Shown piece after piece: positions 38,748 through 49,224 of a stretch of 64,000 nucleotides of DNA (its first letter is position 1; every line of letters starts with the position of its first letter). The DNA is from Chlamydoabsidia padenii (Eukaryota > Mucoromycota > Mucoromycetes > Mucorales > Cunninghamellaceae): contig JAIWND010000010.1 of the NCBI GenBank assembly GCA_025330725.1, forward strand, positions 868,001 to 932,000, given 5' to 3'. The notes under the pieces are model-generated. The model worked only from the letters and a program-made list of their open reading frames with translations, was not told where the DNA came from and did no database searches. A program made the translations under genes and the position numbers.

Positions 38748-39901
38748 ATGTCAGATCAAGAAGATTATCGGTTTAACAGTGCCCCAGATATAACACTAGA
38801 TGACGCTTTATTGGATAATGACACAATGGATACACCAGTCACTTCTAGAAACTACCCCTACTTGATGGACGATGATGAACCCTACTTATTATCCGGCTAC
38901 CCTGATTACGATAATGGACTATTTGGAGGGGAACGACTGGAAGACGACAGAATGGAACAAGAAGAAGAAGAACAAGAAGAAGAAGAAGAAGAAGAAGAGG
39001 ATGGGGATCGCTTGTTGGAAGAAGGCGAACGGGAACGACAGGCTGTCCAGATCTATCATTCGACACATCCTGATATTGAACAACAACAAACGGGAGGTAG
39101 GGAAATCGATGAATATGAAGCGATCTGGAAAGTGTCTACCTTTCGACCTGATTGGGGGGTTGAAAAGATGAAGGATAATAATCCCTTGACCTATTGGCAG
39201 TAAGTTGTTGTTGGGAGGGGGGTATGAAAAGAATGATAACTTGTTAACTCACTTGTTTTATAGATCTGATTGCCCGAATCCTAGGTCACCTCATACTATT
39301 GATTTATACTTTCATCAAGCCACTTTTATCAAGGTAAGCATGTATTTATGGGGAGGGGGTTTATTAATGGACATTGTGTTTATATAGCAAGTGTCGATCT
39401 TTATTGACTTTTTACAAGATGAAAGCTACTCACCAAAGGAAATCTCTATTCGTGGTGGAACTACATACCGTGATCTACACGTAAGATGCATATACATCAG
39501 TTCTTCTTTGTTTAATCTTTATATATAGGAAATTGCATGCTTTGAATGTGGTGAAACAGTGGGATGGAAGAATGTGGATCTCTCTTCGATCATGAAGTAA
39601 GGTCCAATGCCTTTTATTGCCTCGATTGAAAGCTCATAATTTTTTTTTTTATTAATCTAGTGAACCTTTGCGTGTATTCCAACTACAAATAGCGGTGTTA
39701 AGCACCCATCTAAATGGAAGAGACGTACATGTACGACAAATCAAGGTTTACTCTATACCATTGTAAGTAAATCATTATCCTATCAACTGAATGATTCACA
39801 CTCTTCTTTATATGTATATGAATAGACCTTATCTTCAAGAAAAGAACGTAGCAGATGGTCAATTCAAGGCACGAACCATCTTCCATAGGGGTTTACGATG
39901 A
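38748..39901 (+). CDS. APC10: Anaphase-promoting complex subunit 10 (Apc10/Doc1)
   Basis: Six exons (38748-39199, 39264-39333, 39388-39480, 39529-39596, 39661-39762, 39826-39901) give 286 aa. The C-terminal 170 residues are the DOC domain: [41 protein letters not shown], and [23 protein letters not shown]. Doc1 works with Cdc20/Cdh1 to capture D-box substrates on the APC/C. The N-terminal 110 residues are acidic, with a Glu-rich run encoded by a GAA microsatellite (about 38958-39000), much longer than the extension of typical family members. The C-terminal IR tail that binds Apc3 is replaced by ...HRGLR. The motif TTTCAAATCCCG is 64-75 bases upstream of the start. Confidence 0.93.
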
Positions 39902-40126
39902 TTAGGGCGGTGGTCAATTATGCAACAGATGACCAATCACAGTCAATCTTATTGTTATTTTTATTTTTTATTTTTTGCCACTCACTTTTTAACCTGGGCG
40001 TATCTCTTTTTCTTTTTTTTTTTTAAAAAAAAAATCACACAATACCCTTTCATTTGCTACTACTACCATTATCAATACACCTGTTTACCCCATTGACATT
40101 ATACTTGAATCCTTATATTATAATAA

Positions 40127-40757
40127 ATGATAACGGTTGTTGAATCGCCTTTATCAAAACAACGCTTTCTCTTGTTGGATGCACCTACCGAAAAGACTCT
40201 TCCAAACTATATCGAACCTTTAAAACAAGAAAACGTCAAACAACTGGTACGGATCTGTAATCGACATCTCGACTACGATGCTGCGGAACTGGAACGACAA
40301 GCGGGCATTCGGGTGATTGACGATATCAAATTTGCTGATGGTAATGTTCCTAGTCCTGAAAATATCGAACATTGGCTCCACTTGGCCGAGCAAGCAAGAC
40401 AAGAAGGACATACTATGGCGGTTCATTGTGTCAGTGGTATTGGTCGTGCTCCTGTAGGTACTCAACATTTGAGTTCTTGGCGGAACTCACTCACTTTTTT
40501 TTTTTTTTTCTTTTTTTTTCTTACCTTGTAGGTCCTTGTTACTCTTTCTCTTATTGAAAGTGGAATGGATCCATTGGTAAGTTGTGTAAAAATGAATGGG
40601 GTCAATACTAAACTATCTTGTTTAGGATGCAATCAGTTATGTCAGACAACGTCGTCGAGGTGCTCTCAATAAAATTCAAGTCCGCTTCATTGATGGGTAT
40701 CAACCTCTATCTAAACAGAACAAATGGAAACAATGGCTCAAGAAAATGGTAATTTAG
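40127..40757 (+). CDS. PTP4A/PRL-type protein tyrosine phosphatase
   Basis: Three exons (40127-40453, 40532-40576, 40626-40757) give 167 aa. The catalytic loop HCVSGIGRAP carries Cys101 and Arg107, with the Ala after Arg (in place of Ser/Thr) that marks PRL phosphatases. The general-acid Asp lies in the DDIKFADG segment, and SYVRQRRRGALN matches the PRL C-terminal helix. PRLs also bind CNNM magnesium transporters. Animal PRLs end in a CAAX box for prenylation, but this protein ends KKMVI with no cysteine, so membrane anchoring by that route is not expected. Exon 1 ends at CCT|GTAGGT; acceptor TTGTAG|GTC gives the conserved VLVTLSLIE. Confidence 0.88.
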
Positions 40758-40920
40758 ATACCTAGTTATTATTCCCCTCCCCCTCCTTTATTCATTGATA
40801 TGCATCATTATACTGTGATCCTCCCTTCTTACTCCAATAAAATTTTAACTTCCGCCCTATCATAAAACTTTTTTTTTTTCCTTTTTTTCCTTCTTTACCT
40901 CTTGCACCACACTTTATATC

Positions 40921-42104
40921 ATGAACTTGCACTTCATGACCGACCATGAATGGTGGGCTGAACTGTTTGGTTATGCAAGTATAGCTTGTTGGATTGTTGT
41001 CTTTACACCGTAAGTCATTTTACAAACGAATACTGAATGGTATAAAACAAGTCGGGAAGATTGATGACTGACACATGACCTTTTATTACCATGTCTATCC
41101 TCTAGTCAACTTTATGAAAACTACCGTCGTAAAAACACAGATGGTGTGTCGATTCCCTTTTTACTATTATGGATTTTTGGTGATATTTTCAACTTGATTG
41201 GTGCTCTTCTCGAACATCTCATGTTGACGGTGGTAAGTATACAATAGGCTCAAGGAGAACAAAGCCAACCCCTCCTCTCTCCTTTTTAATAGTTACTATT
41301 GGCATTCTACTATCTCTTTGCTGATACTTTATTAATGGGACAAGTCTTGTTTTATCGGTATCTGTTTGGAAACAACAACAACAACACGGGGGATGAAACA
41401 GTTATTGATTGCAGCCGAAACGATGAAACTGCACCATTGTTGACACGAACACCAAGCTCTCATACGGTAGCAAGCCATCATCAATCGGAACATACACGAT
41501 GGATTGTTAGGATCTTCTTTATCAGCAGTGTCTTGCTCTGGTTGACTCTTATTGTGGGCTCGGCATGTTTCTTTTTTTGGCCTTGGGCAAAAGATAAGGT
41601 GGATCTCGATCAATGGCATCTTGTATCACAATCTTTTGGCTGGCTTAGTGCCATCTTGTATTGCTGTAGTCGTAAGTTGTTATTATAGGGGGGGGAGGGA
41701 GTTTTTATTCACACTTTTCTTTTACAGGTATACCTCAAATCATGCAAAACTTTAAAAATGAAAGTGTTGAAGGACTCAGTTTGACAATGTTTGTATTTAG
41801 TGTGGTGGGCAATCTGACATACTGTATAGTAAGTAAGAAAAGAAAAACAGAGTGGGAATGATAAACTAACCAAGTGTATATATAGTCCATTTTTTTACAA
41901 TCTACAGATCGGACTTATCTATTGATCAACTTCCCTTGGCTACTCGGCAGTGGGGGGACGCTCTTCTTTGATTTTACTGTAAGTTTGATAAGATGATACT
42001 AATGACGATGATCCTTTGGCTATAACCTTCTTTTACTAAAATTGTAGATCTTCTTCCAATTCTATACATATCAACATCATCGTAAATCAACCACATCCCC
42101 ATAG
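40921..42104 (+). CDS. PQ-loop (SWEET-like) vacuolar/lysosomal transporter, Ypq1/PQLC2-like
   Basis: Six exons (40921-41009, 41106-41232, 41293-41671, 41728-41828, 41886-41978, 42048-42104) give 281 aa. Seven membrane helices are expected. Two PQ-loops are visible: TPQLYENYRRKNTDGVSIPFLLLW at the exon 1/2 join, and RIPQIMQNFKNESVEGLSLTMF in exon 4. The central loop is hydrophilic. Ypq1-3 and PQLC2 move cationic amino acids across the vacuole or lysosome membrane; substrate here is inferred. The acidic residue after WIFGD and the C-terminal FPWLLGSGGTLFFDF match the family. Confidence 0.88.
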
Positions 42105-42800
42105 TATATAGATCCTTTTTAGTATAGATATTTTTTTAGTTTAATAAAAAAAACCAACTTTGACTCTTTTAATTGTGGTTCCCAGTATGGTTGGGAAAAT
42201 AAGGGGTGTTGATATGGGTCATGGGATGGGGAAATAACAAAATGACAGCCAAGGAGTAAACTAGTGACACGTGAGGTTACTATTCACGGGTGTGAGTGTG
42301 ACAAAAACAGGTTAAATGGATACAAATAAACAATCAAGGAGAAAGGTAAAATGAACAGGCTTGTTACTTGTTCCTCGTCAAACGTAGTACTGATCCATAA
42401 AGTCTGGGTGATCTCGATGTTTTTGTGAACCGGCTCATTGGCAACCATAAAAAAAAAAAAAAGGAGAAGGGTTACTTGTCTGTGCGTGTGGGTTTCTCTC
42501 AAGTAGGACATGATGGATATATGCATTAATGATTTTTAACACCCGACAAAAAAGACTTTCTCTCATAGTGGGTAATAAGGAGTTCCCTACAAGACACACA
42601 TCATACACGCCACTGGGCTGTTTTGATCTCCTATCATCATTTGATATTGCCCATGTTGATTTTCAATGCAAACAGAGGGAGGATCCTATATCGGCGTTTG
42701 AAAATATTTATCTATATCTACTACTTTTGACCGGCTTTTCTCTTCCTCTCTTTCTCTTTCACTTTATTCTCTTTTTTATTACTTGTACAATTTATATACT
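42105..42800. other. Intergenic upstream of the C2H2 regulator
   Basis: No gene supported. The recurrent motif occurs as CGGCGTTTGAAAA at 42692-42704, about 100 bases from the next start codon, followed by a pyrimidine-rich tract (42730-42780). Confidence 0.45.
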
Positions 42801-43568
42801 ATGGATACCCCCAAAGTCTCATTACCACCTATCAGACATATGCTTTATAATCTGACTACAGATCAAGCTGGTAAAAAAGGTATATATATATATATATATA
42901 AGAAAAAGAGGATACTGATAATACTTGTTACGATATTTGTTGTTTTGACAGAGCTCATACATGCACCACCATCATTAGCATGCAGTCATCCACCAGATAA
43001 ACAACCAAACTATCGGCCTCTGAAACATATCGATGGTGTTTATACATTTGATTCTTGGCACGAGTGTTTATTGGCGCCACCCTATACACCTGAATGCGAC
43101 ACGTTTTGCTCATGTACTATGGCTCAACCGGAGGATAACCCACGCCATCGACGAGCCCATTCAGCATCCACTTATCCTCCTCGTGCTCCTACACCCATTC
43201 CACAATTATACCAACCCCCAGTAGTGTATAGAAAAAGAACAAGGGCACATACCACATCGGGGTACCTTCCTTCCTCGGCAGCCTCGTTATCACCCGACAC
43301 ACGTCATCGGTATCATTGTCCTCATTGTCGCAAAACCTTCTCAAGACCTTCGTCTTTACGAATCCATATTTACTCACACACGGGGGAAAAACCTCATGTG
43401 TGTCCTTATTTTAACTGTGGTCGACGTTTCAGTGTGCAATCCAATATGCGACGCCATATTCGTGTCCACGTCGGTAATAACGACGATATCTCTTACTTGG
43501 ATTCTTTCTACTCGCAACAACAAGGGTCAAGAATTCATCATCCTCATCTCATGCTTCATGGTCATTAG
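42801..43568 (+). CDS. Two-finger C2H2 transcription factor
   Basis: Exons 42801-42870 and 42952-43568 give 228 aa. Two adjacent C2H2 fingers near the C terminus: YHCPHCRKTFSRPSSLRIHIYSH, TGEKPH linker, VCPYFNCGRRFSVQSNMRRHIRVH. The N-terminal 140 residues are Pro/Ser-rich without a known domain. Fingers of the CxKxFSRPSSLRIHxYSHTGEKP type recur in many fungal regulators, so targets cannot be assigned. The intron (42871-42951) is 81 nt and has no in-frame stop; retention would add 27 residues including a hydrophobic run. The spliced form is preferred because donor GTAAAA and acceptor TTTTGACAG are good and the retained peptide is low-complexity. Confidence 0.8.
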   Translation: MDTPKVSLPPIRHMLYNLTTDQAGKKGIYIYIYKKKRILIILVTIFVVLTELIHAPPSLACSHPPDKQPNYRPLKHIDGVYTFDSWHECLLAPPYTPECDTFCSCTMAQPEDNPRHRRAHSASTYPPRAPTPIPQLYQPPVVYRKRTRAHTTSGYLPSSAASLSPDTRHRYHCPHCRKTFSRPSSLRIHIYSHTGEKPHVCPYFNCGRRFSVQSNMRRHIRVHVGNNDDISYLDSFYSQQQGSRIHHPHLMLHGH

Positions 43569-44038
43569 TTATTATTACTCTTTATAGGATTTTAGTATTA
43601 TTGTTATCATCATCATCATCATTGTTTATTATTTATGTATCTATTTACTATGAAAAATAAAAACGATCTTTATACATAACCCCCCCCCTTGTCTCCTTAA
43701 ATTTGTGGCGTATCATTGCAGTGGTATGAATAACAAATAAACTTTTTTTTTTTAAAACAAAGATCATCATCACTAGACTGGACCGATCGTCCATCTATTG
43801 ACATGGATTTGATTTAGTGGTACCCATCTGTCGATTCACTTGTTTGATCTTTACTTGACAACAATCCATGTGATGCGATGTCATGTCATGTTAAGGATGA
43901 AACAAGGATATCTGTGTTTCATTTGATGTGATAAACATAACAAGACCCTTTTTTATTATTAGTGTTGAGACGGGTGGATATATGTATGGATTGACTAAAC
44001 TACTATATACAAAGGCAGATCTATTCTAAAATATAATC
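43569..44038. other. Convergent 3' region between the C2H2 regulator and SWD1
   Basis: 470 bases with no supported ORF; a C-run at about 43680-43688 and a T-tract at 43744-43754. Nothing else recognised. Confidence 0.4.
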
Positions 44039-45922
44039 TTAGGTATCCAGTGATGGGGAGGTAGAAGGTTCCTTTTTCAACTTTTTCAGTATCCGATGTT
44101 GTATTATATCTTCTGAATCCAAAGGTTTGTATGATTTCTTTGTGGGTTTCTTTAATGAAGGATTAGGTTGTGGTATGTCGGGCTGATCAATGTTGTCAGT
44201 CCCATCGATTGGAAGACTAGGTAAATAAAATACCTGTTCATTTCCATCGTCGTCGTCATCATCATCGTCGCCGTCCGAGTCCAAGAATGCTTTTATCTGG
44301 TCGCATGTTGTCACATCCACTATAATATCCTCATCGTCTTGTTTTCGTTTAGTTGTTTCTTCTTCCGGTGCCTATCCACATATAATAAATCAGTATCACA
44401 ATAGTTTTTTTCTTCATTGAACTTTACCACATCAAATTCATCTTCTTGTTCTTCATATTCCAAGTTTTCCTCCAATTCTGTAAAATCAGGGGCAAACGCA
44501 CTCCAGTTTTCTTCATGTTTTGTCGTCCAAAGATAGATGTTACCATAGCTGCTGACAGATCCAATCACAGGTCGATCAGGGTGCCACTATTAGTTGACAT
44601 GACAATAGAGTGAGTCATTTCCCATCTCAAAAGCCTAGGGTATTATTAATACTTACTGTCAAATCATCCAATGGTTCATTAGGACCTTCGAGAATCTTGA
44701 CCAAACTACCCATGTTCTTATCCCAGATGTAAATATTATGTTCCGCTTTATGACCAGATCCTATTATAAAAAGGTGAGTTGGTGATATAAAGGTCATTCT
44801 TCTTCTTACCACCAATCACATATTCCCCATCTGAGCTAAAACAAGCCTGATTCCATTGCACACGATTCACGAGATCTTGAAACTTGTTCTGAAGGACAGG
44901 AATTCCATCATGTTCATCCAATCGATATAGTCGTAATGATCGATCATTCGCATTAATCAAGATATTCCTATTGTAAATAAAAAAAATAGTTAATAAAAAA
45001 TATACAATCATTCATTTATTTTACCTACCTTCCATTGTTACTCCATTGAATGCCTTTGATGGATGTCGAAGTAATCCGAGTGGCGTAGGTGACCTATTTA
45101 ATAATAAAAAAATCACTTGAGCACTACATCAGGCATCATCACGTGCCTTTTTTTTTTTTTTTATTACTTACAGTCATAGTGAGTGGATCAATGATATTCA
45201 AGTAACCTTTTGACGTTCCAGCATAAATCCGAGTCCCAGTCTTGTTCCAAGAGACAGCACAGACATATGAGCTTGATTTGGCCTTTTCATCATCATTGGT
45301 TTCAATCGGTAATGCCTTTTTGATCACCTTGCCATCCGCCAGTTCCACCAACATGGGAACTTCCTGAAAAAGTGCCACCACAAATTGATAACTAGAATAG
45401 TTTAAAATGAAATTAGCATCACATCTAGTTGAAAGTGTTTCCTACTTGCTTTTTCCTTGGGTGCATATGAGCCATCATCAACGGAGTATCAAATCGTATC
45501 TTGGCATACTTGGTGCCTGTCAAAAGATCCCAAAAGATACAAGTCCAATCCTTGGAAGCAGAGAGTAGGAAACGTCCATTTCTTGACCAACTAGATAAAA
45601 GAGTTAATGAGGTGGGTTGTTAATTCATCCACTAGAGATTTATGACACTACCTAATGCTTGCCACAGGTTTAACGTGTCCAGTCAAATTACGTGCCTTCC
45701 CTTTAGTATCAAAGTCCCAAATAACACATCGTCCATCTTGGCACCCCGCTGCAAGTAATGTCCCACGACGATTGAAGCGGCAGTTGAGTACATAGCCATC
45801 TTCTAGTGTTTCTTCAATACTATTGGGGTATTCCTGTTCCCAAGGATCTAACGATAAAGACAAGAGTCAATGTTATTTCCATATTCTTTTACTTTCTCTT
45901 TACCAAGTAGTTCCAAATTCAT
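44039..45922 (-). CDS. SWD1: COMPASS complex WD40 subunit Swd1/RbBP5
   Basis: Nine exons (45922-45904, 45847-45652, 45590-45450, 45391-45172, 45093-45029, 44967-44810, 44760-44657, 44586-44428, 44371-44039) give 464 aa. WD repeats begin at [26 protein letters not shown] and continue with [49 protein letters not shown] and [65 protein letters not shown] and the acidic/basic tail are hallmarks of RbBP5, the H3K4 methyltransferase activator. Intron 3 must be a GC-AG intron (donor GCAAGT at 45449-45444) to keep HPRK..........PMLVEL in register with the family. Divergent from the cyclin gene. Confidence 0.92.
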
Positions 45923-46315
45923 TTGTTTGTGATTTATAAATGAAAGAAAGGAGATTTATAAAGCCGGTGGAGTGGTAATAAAAGGTAAAAAAAAAAAAAA
46001 AAAAAAAAAAAAACAAATCATCACCCATCCATTTCAATCGCCGCCATTGTCCACTGACTGGATGAATCATTCTGCGCCAAAGTAATCAAATCGACCGAAA
46101 AATCCAATTTTATGCCGCGCAGCCCAGAGGTCAGATTTAAACCAATCATCAATCACACTGCGGTTGCTCAATTAAACACTATAAAAATCAACGTATGCTT
46201 TCTCTTTTCCCCTTTTTCTTTCCCTTCTGCGACTCATCCTATTCCTTTATAACATAAAAGTATAAAACTTGACCTCGATCCCCCCACCTCTCTCTTTTTC
46301 ACTTTAATTACCAAC
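45923..46315. promoter_or_regulatory. Divergent promoter between SWD1 and the Pcl-type cyclin
   Basis: 393 bp shared by two genes. A long A-tract lies at about 45987-46013. There are CG-containing blocks (caatcgccgcc, atgccgcgcagccc) but no copy of the recurrent motif in its full form; tttaaaccaatc at 46137 is only partial. Confidence 0.4.
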
Positions 46316-47188
46316 ATGACCACTGCACTCAATCCCATCAATACCAATACTTTAACGACTCCTGTTGATACCAACATAGATCAACAACAACCATGGATGG
46401 GATCATTTCCACCCATGCATGAATCCGAGAATCATCTTGATTATGTACACTCACTCGTAGGTAAGTCAAAAAGGGAATTAGCGGGATTTGAAAATGATAA
46501 AAATAGCTCACTCACCATTCTCTTCTTTTTGATTTGTAACAACAATGTAGACATGACCGTGCACACGATTGACAGTATCTGGCCAAAAAGTACTCTCGAT
46601 ACTAACAATAAAGTAGTCGACACCCGGACCTTTATCAAACACATTTTACGCCACTCTCGTACTCGTCATTCCACTCTCCTCATTGCGATATTTTACCTCT
46701 TCCGCATCAAACCAAGATTAGCCAAGACTGTCCATGCGGTACCCAAGGAAGACCGACGTTACTTGCTCTGTGGCCGACGCATGTTTCTGGTAGCTCTTAC
46801 TTGTGCGTGGAAGTATCAAGAAGACAAATCTCCTGGCAGCAAGTTTTGGGCCAAGATCAGTGGACTCCCGATAGTACAAATCACTCAAGCCGAACGACTG
46901 TTTTTGGGTTTGCTGGATTATCAATTGCATATTCCCAAGGCGTCTTATGATCAATGGACAGTGTTGGTTCAACGTCAATGTGGCAAGCAACCTCACATGG
47001 ACGATCAGTCTATTGTATCGCCACCATCGAATAGTCTTCCTGGTGTCATCCACAAGAAAAGACGTGGGAATAATGATTCTGTTACCACTGTATTACCTGT
47101 CAATACCATCTCACCAATGCCTACTCCTCCTGCGGAATCCACCCACATGGCTTATTCTCCACTTAAACGTAAATGGTCAAGCGATTGA
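46316..47188 (+). CDS. Pho85-type cyclin (Pcl1/2-like)
   Basis: Exons 46316-46460 and 46551-47188 give 260 aa. The cyclin box includes FIKHILRHSRTRHSTLLIAIFYLFRIK, LCGRRMFLVALTCAWKYQEDK and FWAKISGLPIVQITQAERLFLGLLDYQLHI, close to the Pcl1/Pcl2 subfamily that activates Pho85/CDK5-type kinases in morphogenesis and cell-cycle entry. The tail is Pro/Ser/Thr-rich and may control turnover. The intron (46461-46550) is 90 nt with no in-frame stop, so retention would give 290 aa; the spliced form is preferred because the intron interrupts the run-up to the box. The intron also carries CGGGATTTGAAAAT (46482-46495). Confidence 0.88.
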   Translation: MTTALNPINTNTLTTPVDTNIDQQQPWMGSFPPMHESENHLDYVHSLVGKSKRELAGFENDKNSSLTILFFLICNNNVDMTVHTIDSIWPKSTLDTNNKVVDTRTFIKHILRHSRTRHSTLLIAIFYLFRIKPRLAKTVHAVPKEDRRYLLCGRRMFLVALTCAWKYQEDKSPGSKFWAKISGLPIVQITQAERLFLGLLDYQLHIPKASYDQWTVLVQRQCGKQPHMDDQSIVSPPSNSLPGVIHKKRRGNNDSVTTVLPVNTISPMPTPPAESTHMAYSPLKRKWSSD

Positions 47189-47702
47189 TGTTTTACTTAC
47201 AGCTCCCCCTTTTATATATATACACACACACATAATACTATTATCATTCCCTTTTTTTTTTTTATCATATTAGCATATTCCTACAAATAAAACCTAAAAA
47301 CAAAAAAAAAGACCCACTCCTTTTTGGGGGTGTTTAAATCATCATGACTTTTTAGACCCTGTTTTTTTTTACATGATCACCTTTATTGTTCACGGACTTC
47401 TTGGCAGCGCCATTCATGGTCGCAGCAGACTCACATTATGATTGGTGCAAAGCATGATGTGAAATTTGGGCCCATGCGGGGTTTGAAACTACGTGGAAGC
47501 TTGCTGGGAAAGAAGATTTATTTTTCCTTTTTCTTCTTTACCTTTCCTTTCCTTTCTTTTTTGTTTCCCTAATCATTCCTCTTCTCATCCGTTTACAACC
47601 ATTCTTTTTTTTTTTATTCAATAATAACTATTATTTGAATTCTTGTCTTACTGTGATCATTCCTCTTTACAACTACTTGCTTGGATTCACTTATATCGTA
47701 TA
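47189..47702. other. Intergenic upstream of the ORMDL gene
   Basis: 513 bases without a supported ORF. Contains CGGGGTTTGAAA at 47477-47488, about 215 bases before the start codon, and a T/C-rich tract at 47518-47570. Confidence 0.45.
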
Positions 47703-48420
47703 ATGTCATCTACCAAGGAAAAGAAAGCTTTTATGACCCTCGATCAAAGCTCAATGCCAAACTTCAACTCTTCGTGGGTGAATTACAAAGGTAAGGATAT
47801 AAAAAGAAGGGCACGGGACCAGACGCAGATGACTTGCCTTACTAACACAACACTCATTTTTTTTTTTCATATGATTGTTATGGATAGGTGCTTGGTCTAC
47901 TACTATATTCGTTGTCATTGCACTGAAAACTCTCTTTACAGTGATACCCTTCATTAGTCCTGAAGCCAGTTGGACCTTGACCAATCTCTCCTTCAACCTG
48001 GTAAGTAAATCGGTATGGACCTCCGCCTTGATATGTGGTGATAAAGACTAATCTTATATATTAGGGACATTATATCATGTTCCATTGGGTACAGGGAATA
48101 CCATTCGAAAACAACCAAGGTGCTTACGACGGATTAACTTTATGGGAACAAATCGATGGGGGTGTACAATTTACGGCCACCAGGAAATTCTTAACTGCCG
48201 TACCTATTGCTTTGTAAGTAAATATAGTTTATGGGAAACAAATGGGAGTAAACTAATATCTCTTTAATGTAGATTCCTACTAAGTACACATTATACTCAT
48301 TACGACGTCTTTTTGTTTGGTATCAACTTTACTGCCTTATTGGTCGTCTTGGTCGCCAAGTTACCCATCATGCACCGTGTACGAGTGTTTGGTATTGGCA
48401 AAGTGGATTATGATTTGTAA
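47703..48420 (+). CDS. ORM1: ORMDL/Orm family regulator of serine palmitoyltransferase
   Basis: Four exons (47703-47790, 47888-48000, 48065-48213, 48273-48420) give 165 aa. Family signature blocks: [72 protein letters not shown] and [19 protein letters not shown]. Four ER membrane segments are expected. Orm proteins bind and inhibit serine palmitoyltransferase and so hold sphingolipid synthesis in check. The Ser/Thr-rich N terminus ([17 protein letters not shown]) is where yeast Orm proteins are phosphorylated; specific sites cannot be assigned. Confidence 0.93.
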
Positions 48421-49224
48421 ATTTGGGTAACTTGTCTCCCCTATTACTTGTTTACACACATGTTATTATTACTACTCTATTATTACTCTTTAACTTGATT
48501 TCTCCCCCCCCTCCTCCTCCCTTACTAGTTTATCTTTTTTTTTTTTTTTACTTTTACACCTATAGTGCTTATAATTAGGTTGTGTATTCCCTTCCTAACA
48601 ATCTTCCTATAGACACTTTTTATCCTCCTCCTCCTCCTCCTCATTCCATTATATATACGGCATTCATGTTGATTATACATGAATTGAATTTGTCTTGTAA
48701 ATACAATCTCTCTTTTTTATATATACATTTATATCAAATAAACATGTCTCTCTTTTTATGACTCTCTATGACAGGTGCTTCAATGTGCCGTGATGTGGAT
48801 TCAAGTACCGACAACCATAAAAGGGAATTGTGCTGCTTCCAGGACCGTGCATGATTTACCCTTGCTGCCATTCACTTGGAATGGTATTCGAGTAAAGTGA
48901 ATGATACATACATTGAAACAGAGTTGAACGGATGGATGGATGTTAATAACAGGCACCAGCGTTCATTACTCTCATTAAAAGTATAGTCGCTGTATGTTAT
49001 CGTTTTTGCTTCTCACGAGCAAACATCATGATCATTCCTAACCCCACTATCACCTGTTTCGACTTTGCAAAGGATAATTTATACTGATTAAAGTCGCCAC
49101 TTTGTCCGAAAAAAAAAAAAAATGAAATTGAAATCCCGCCCGACCTGCCTACAAAAGTCACATCAACACATTTAAAAAAAAAAATGTTTCTCTTCCCACC
49201 TCCCTTTACTTTACTTTACTTGCC
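48421..49224. other. Intergenic 0.8 kb between ORMDL and Cwc21 genes
   Basis: No gene supported. A TCC repeat (about 48624-48643) and TA-rich DNA fill the left half. The motif TTGAAATCCCG is at 49128-49138, about 90 bases before the next start codon. Confidence 0.45.

Noticed and set aside
45361..45445. GT-AG alternative for SWD1 intron 3 (donor GTAGGA, acceptor TTTTTCAG)
   Set aside because: Keeps frame but removes about ten residues that match the spacing of a conserved WD strand in RbBP5; the GC-AG model fits better.
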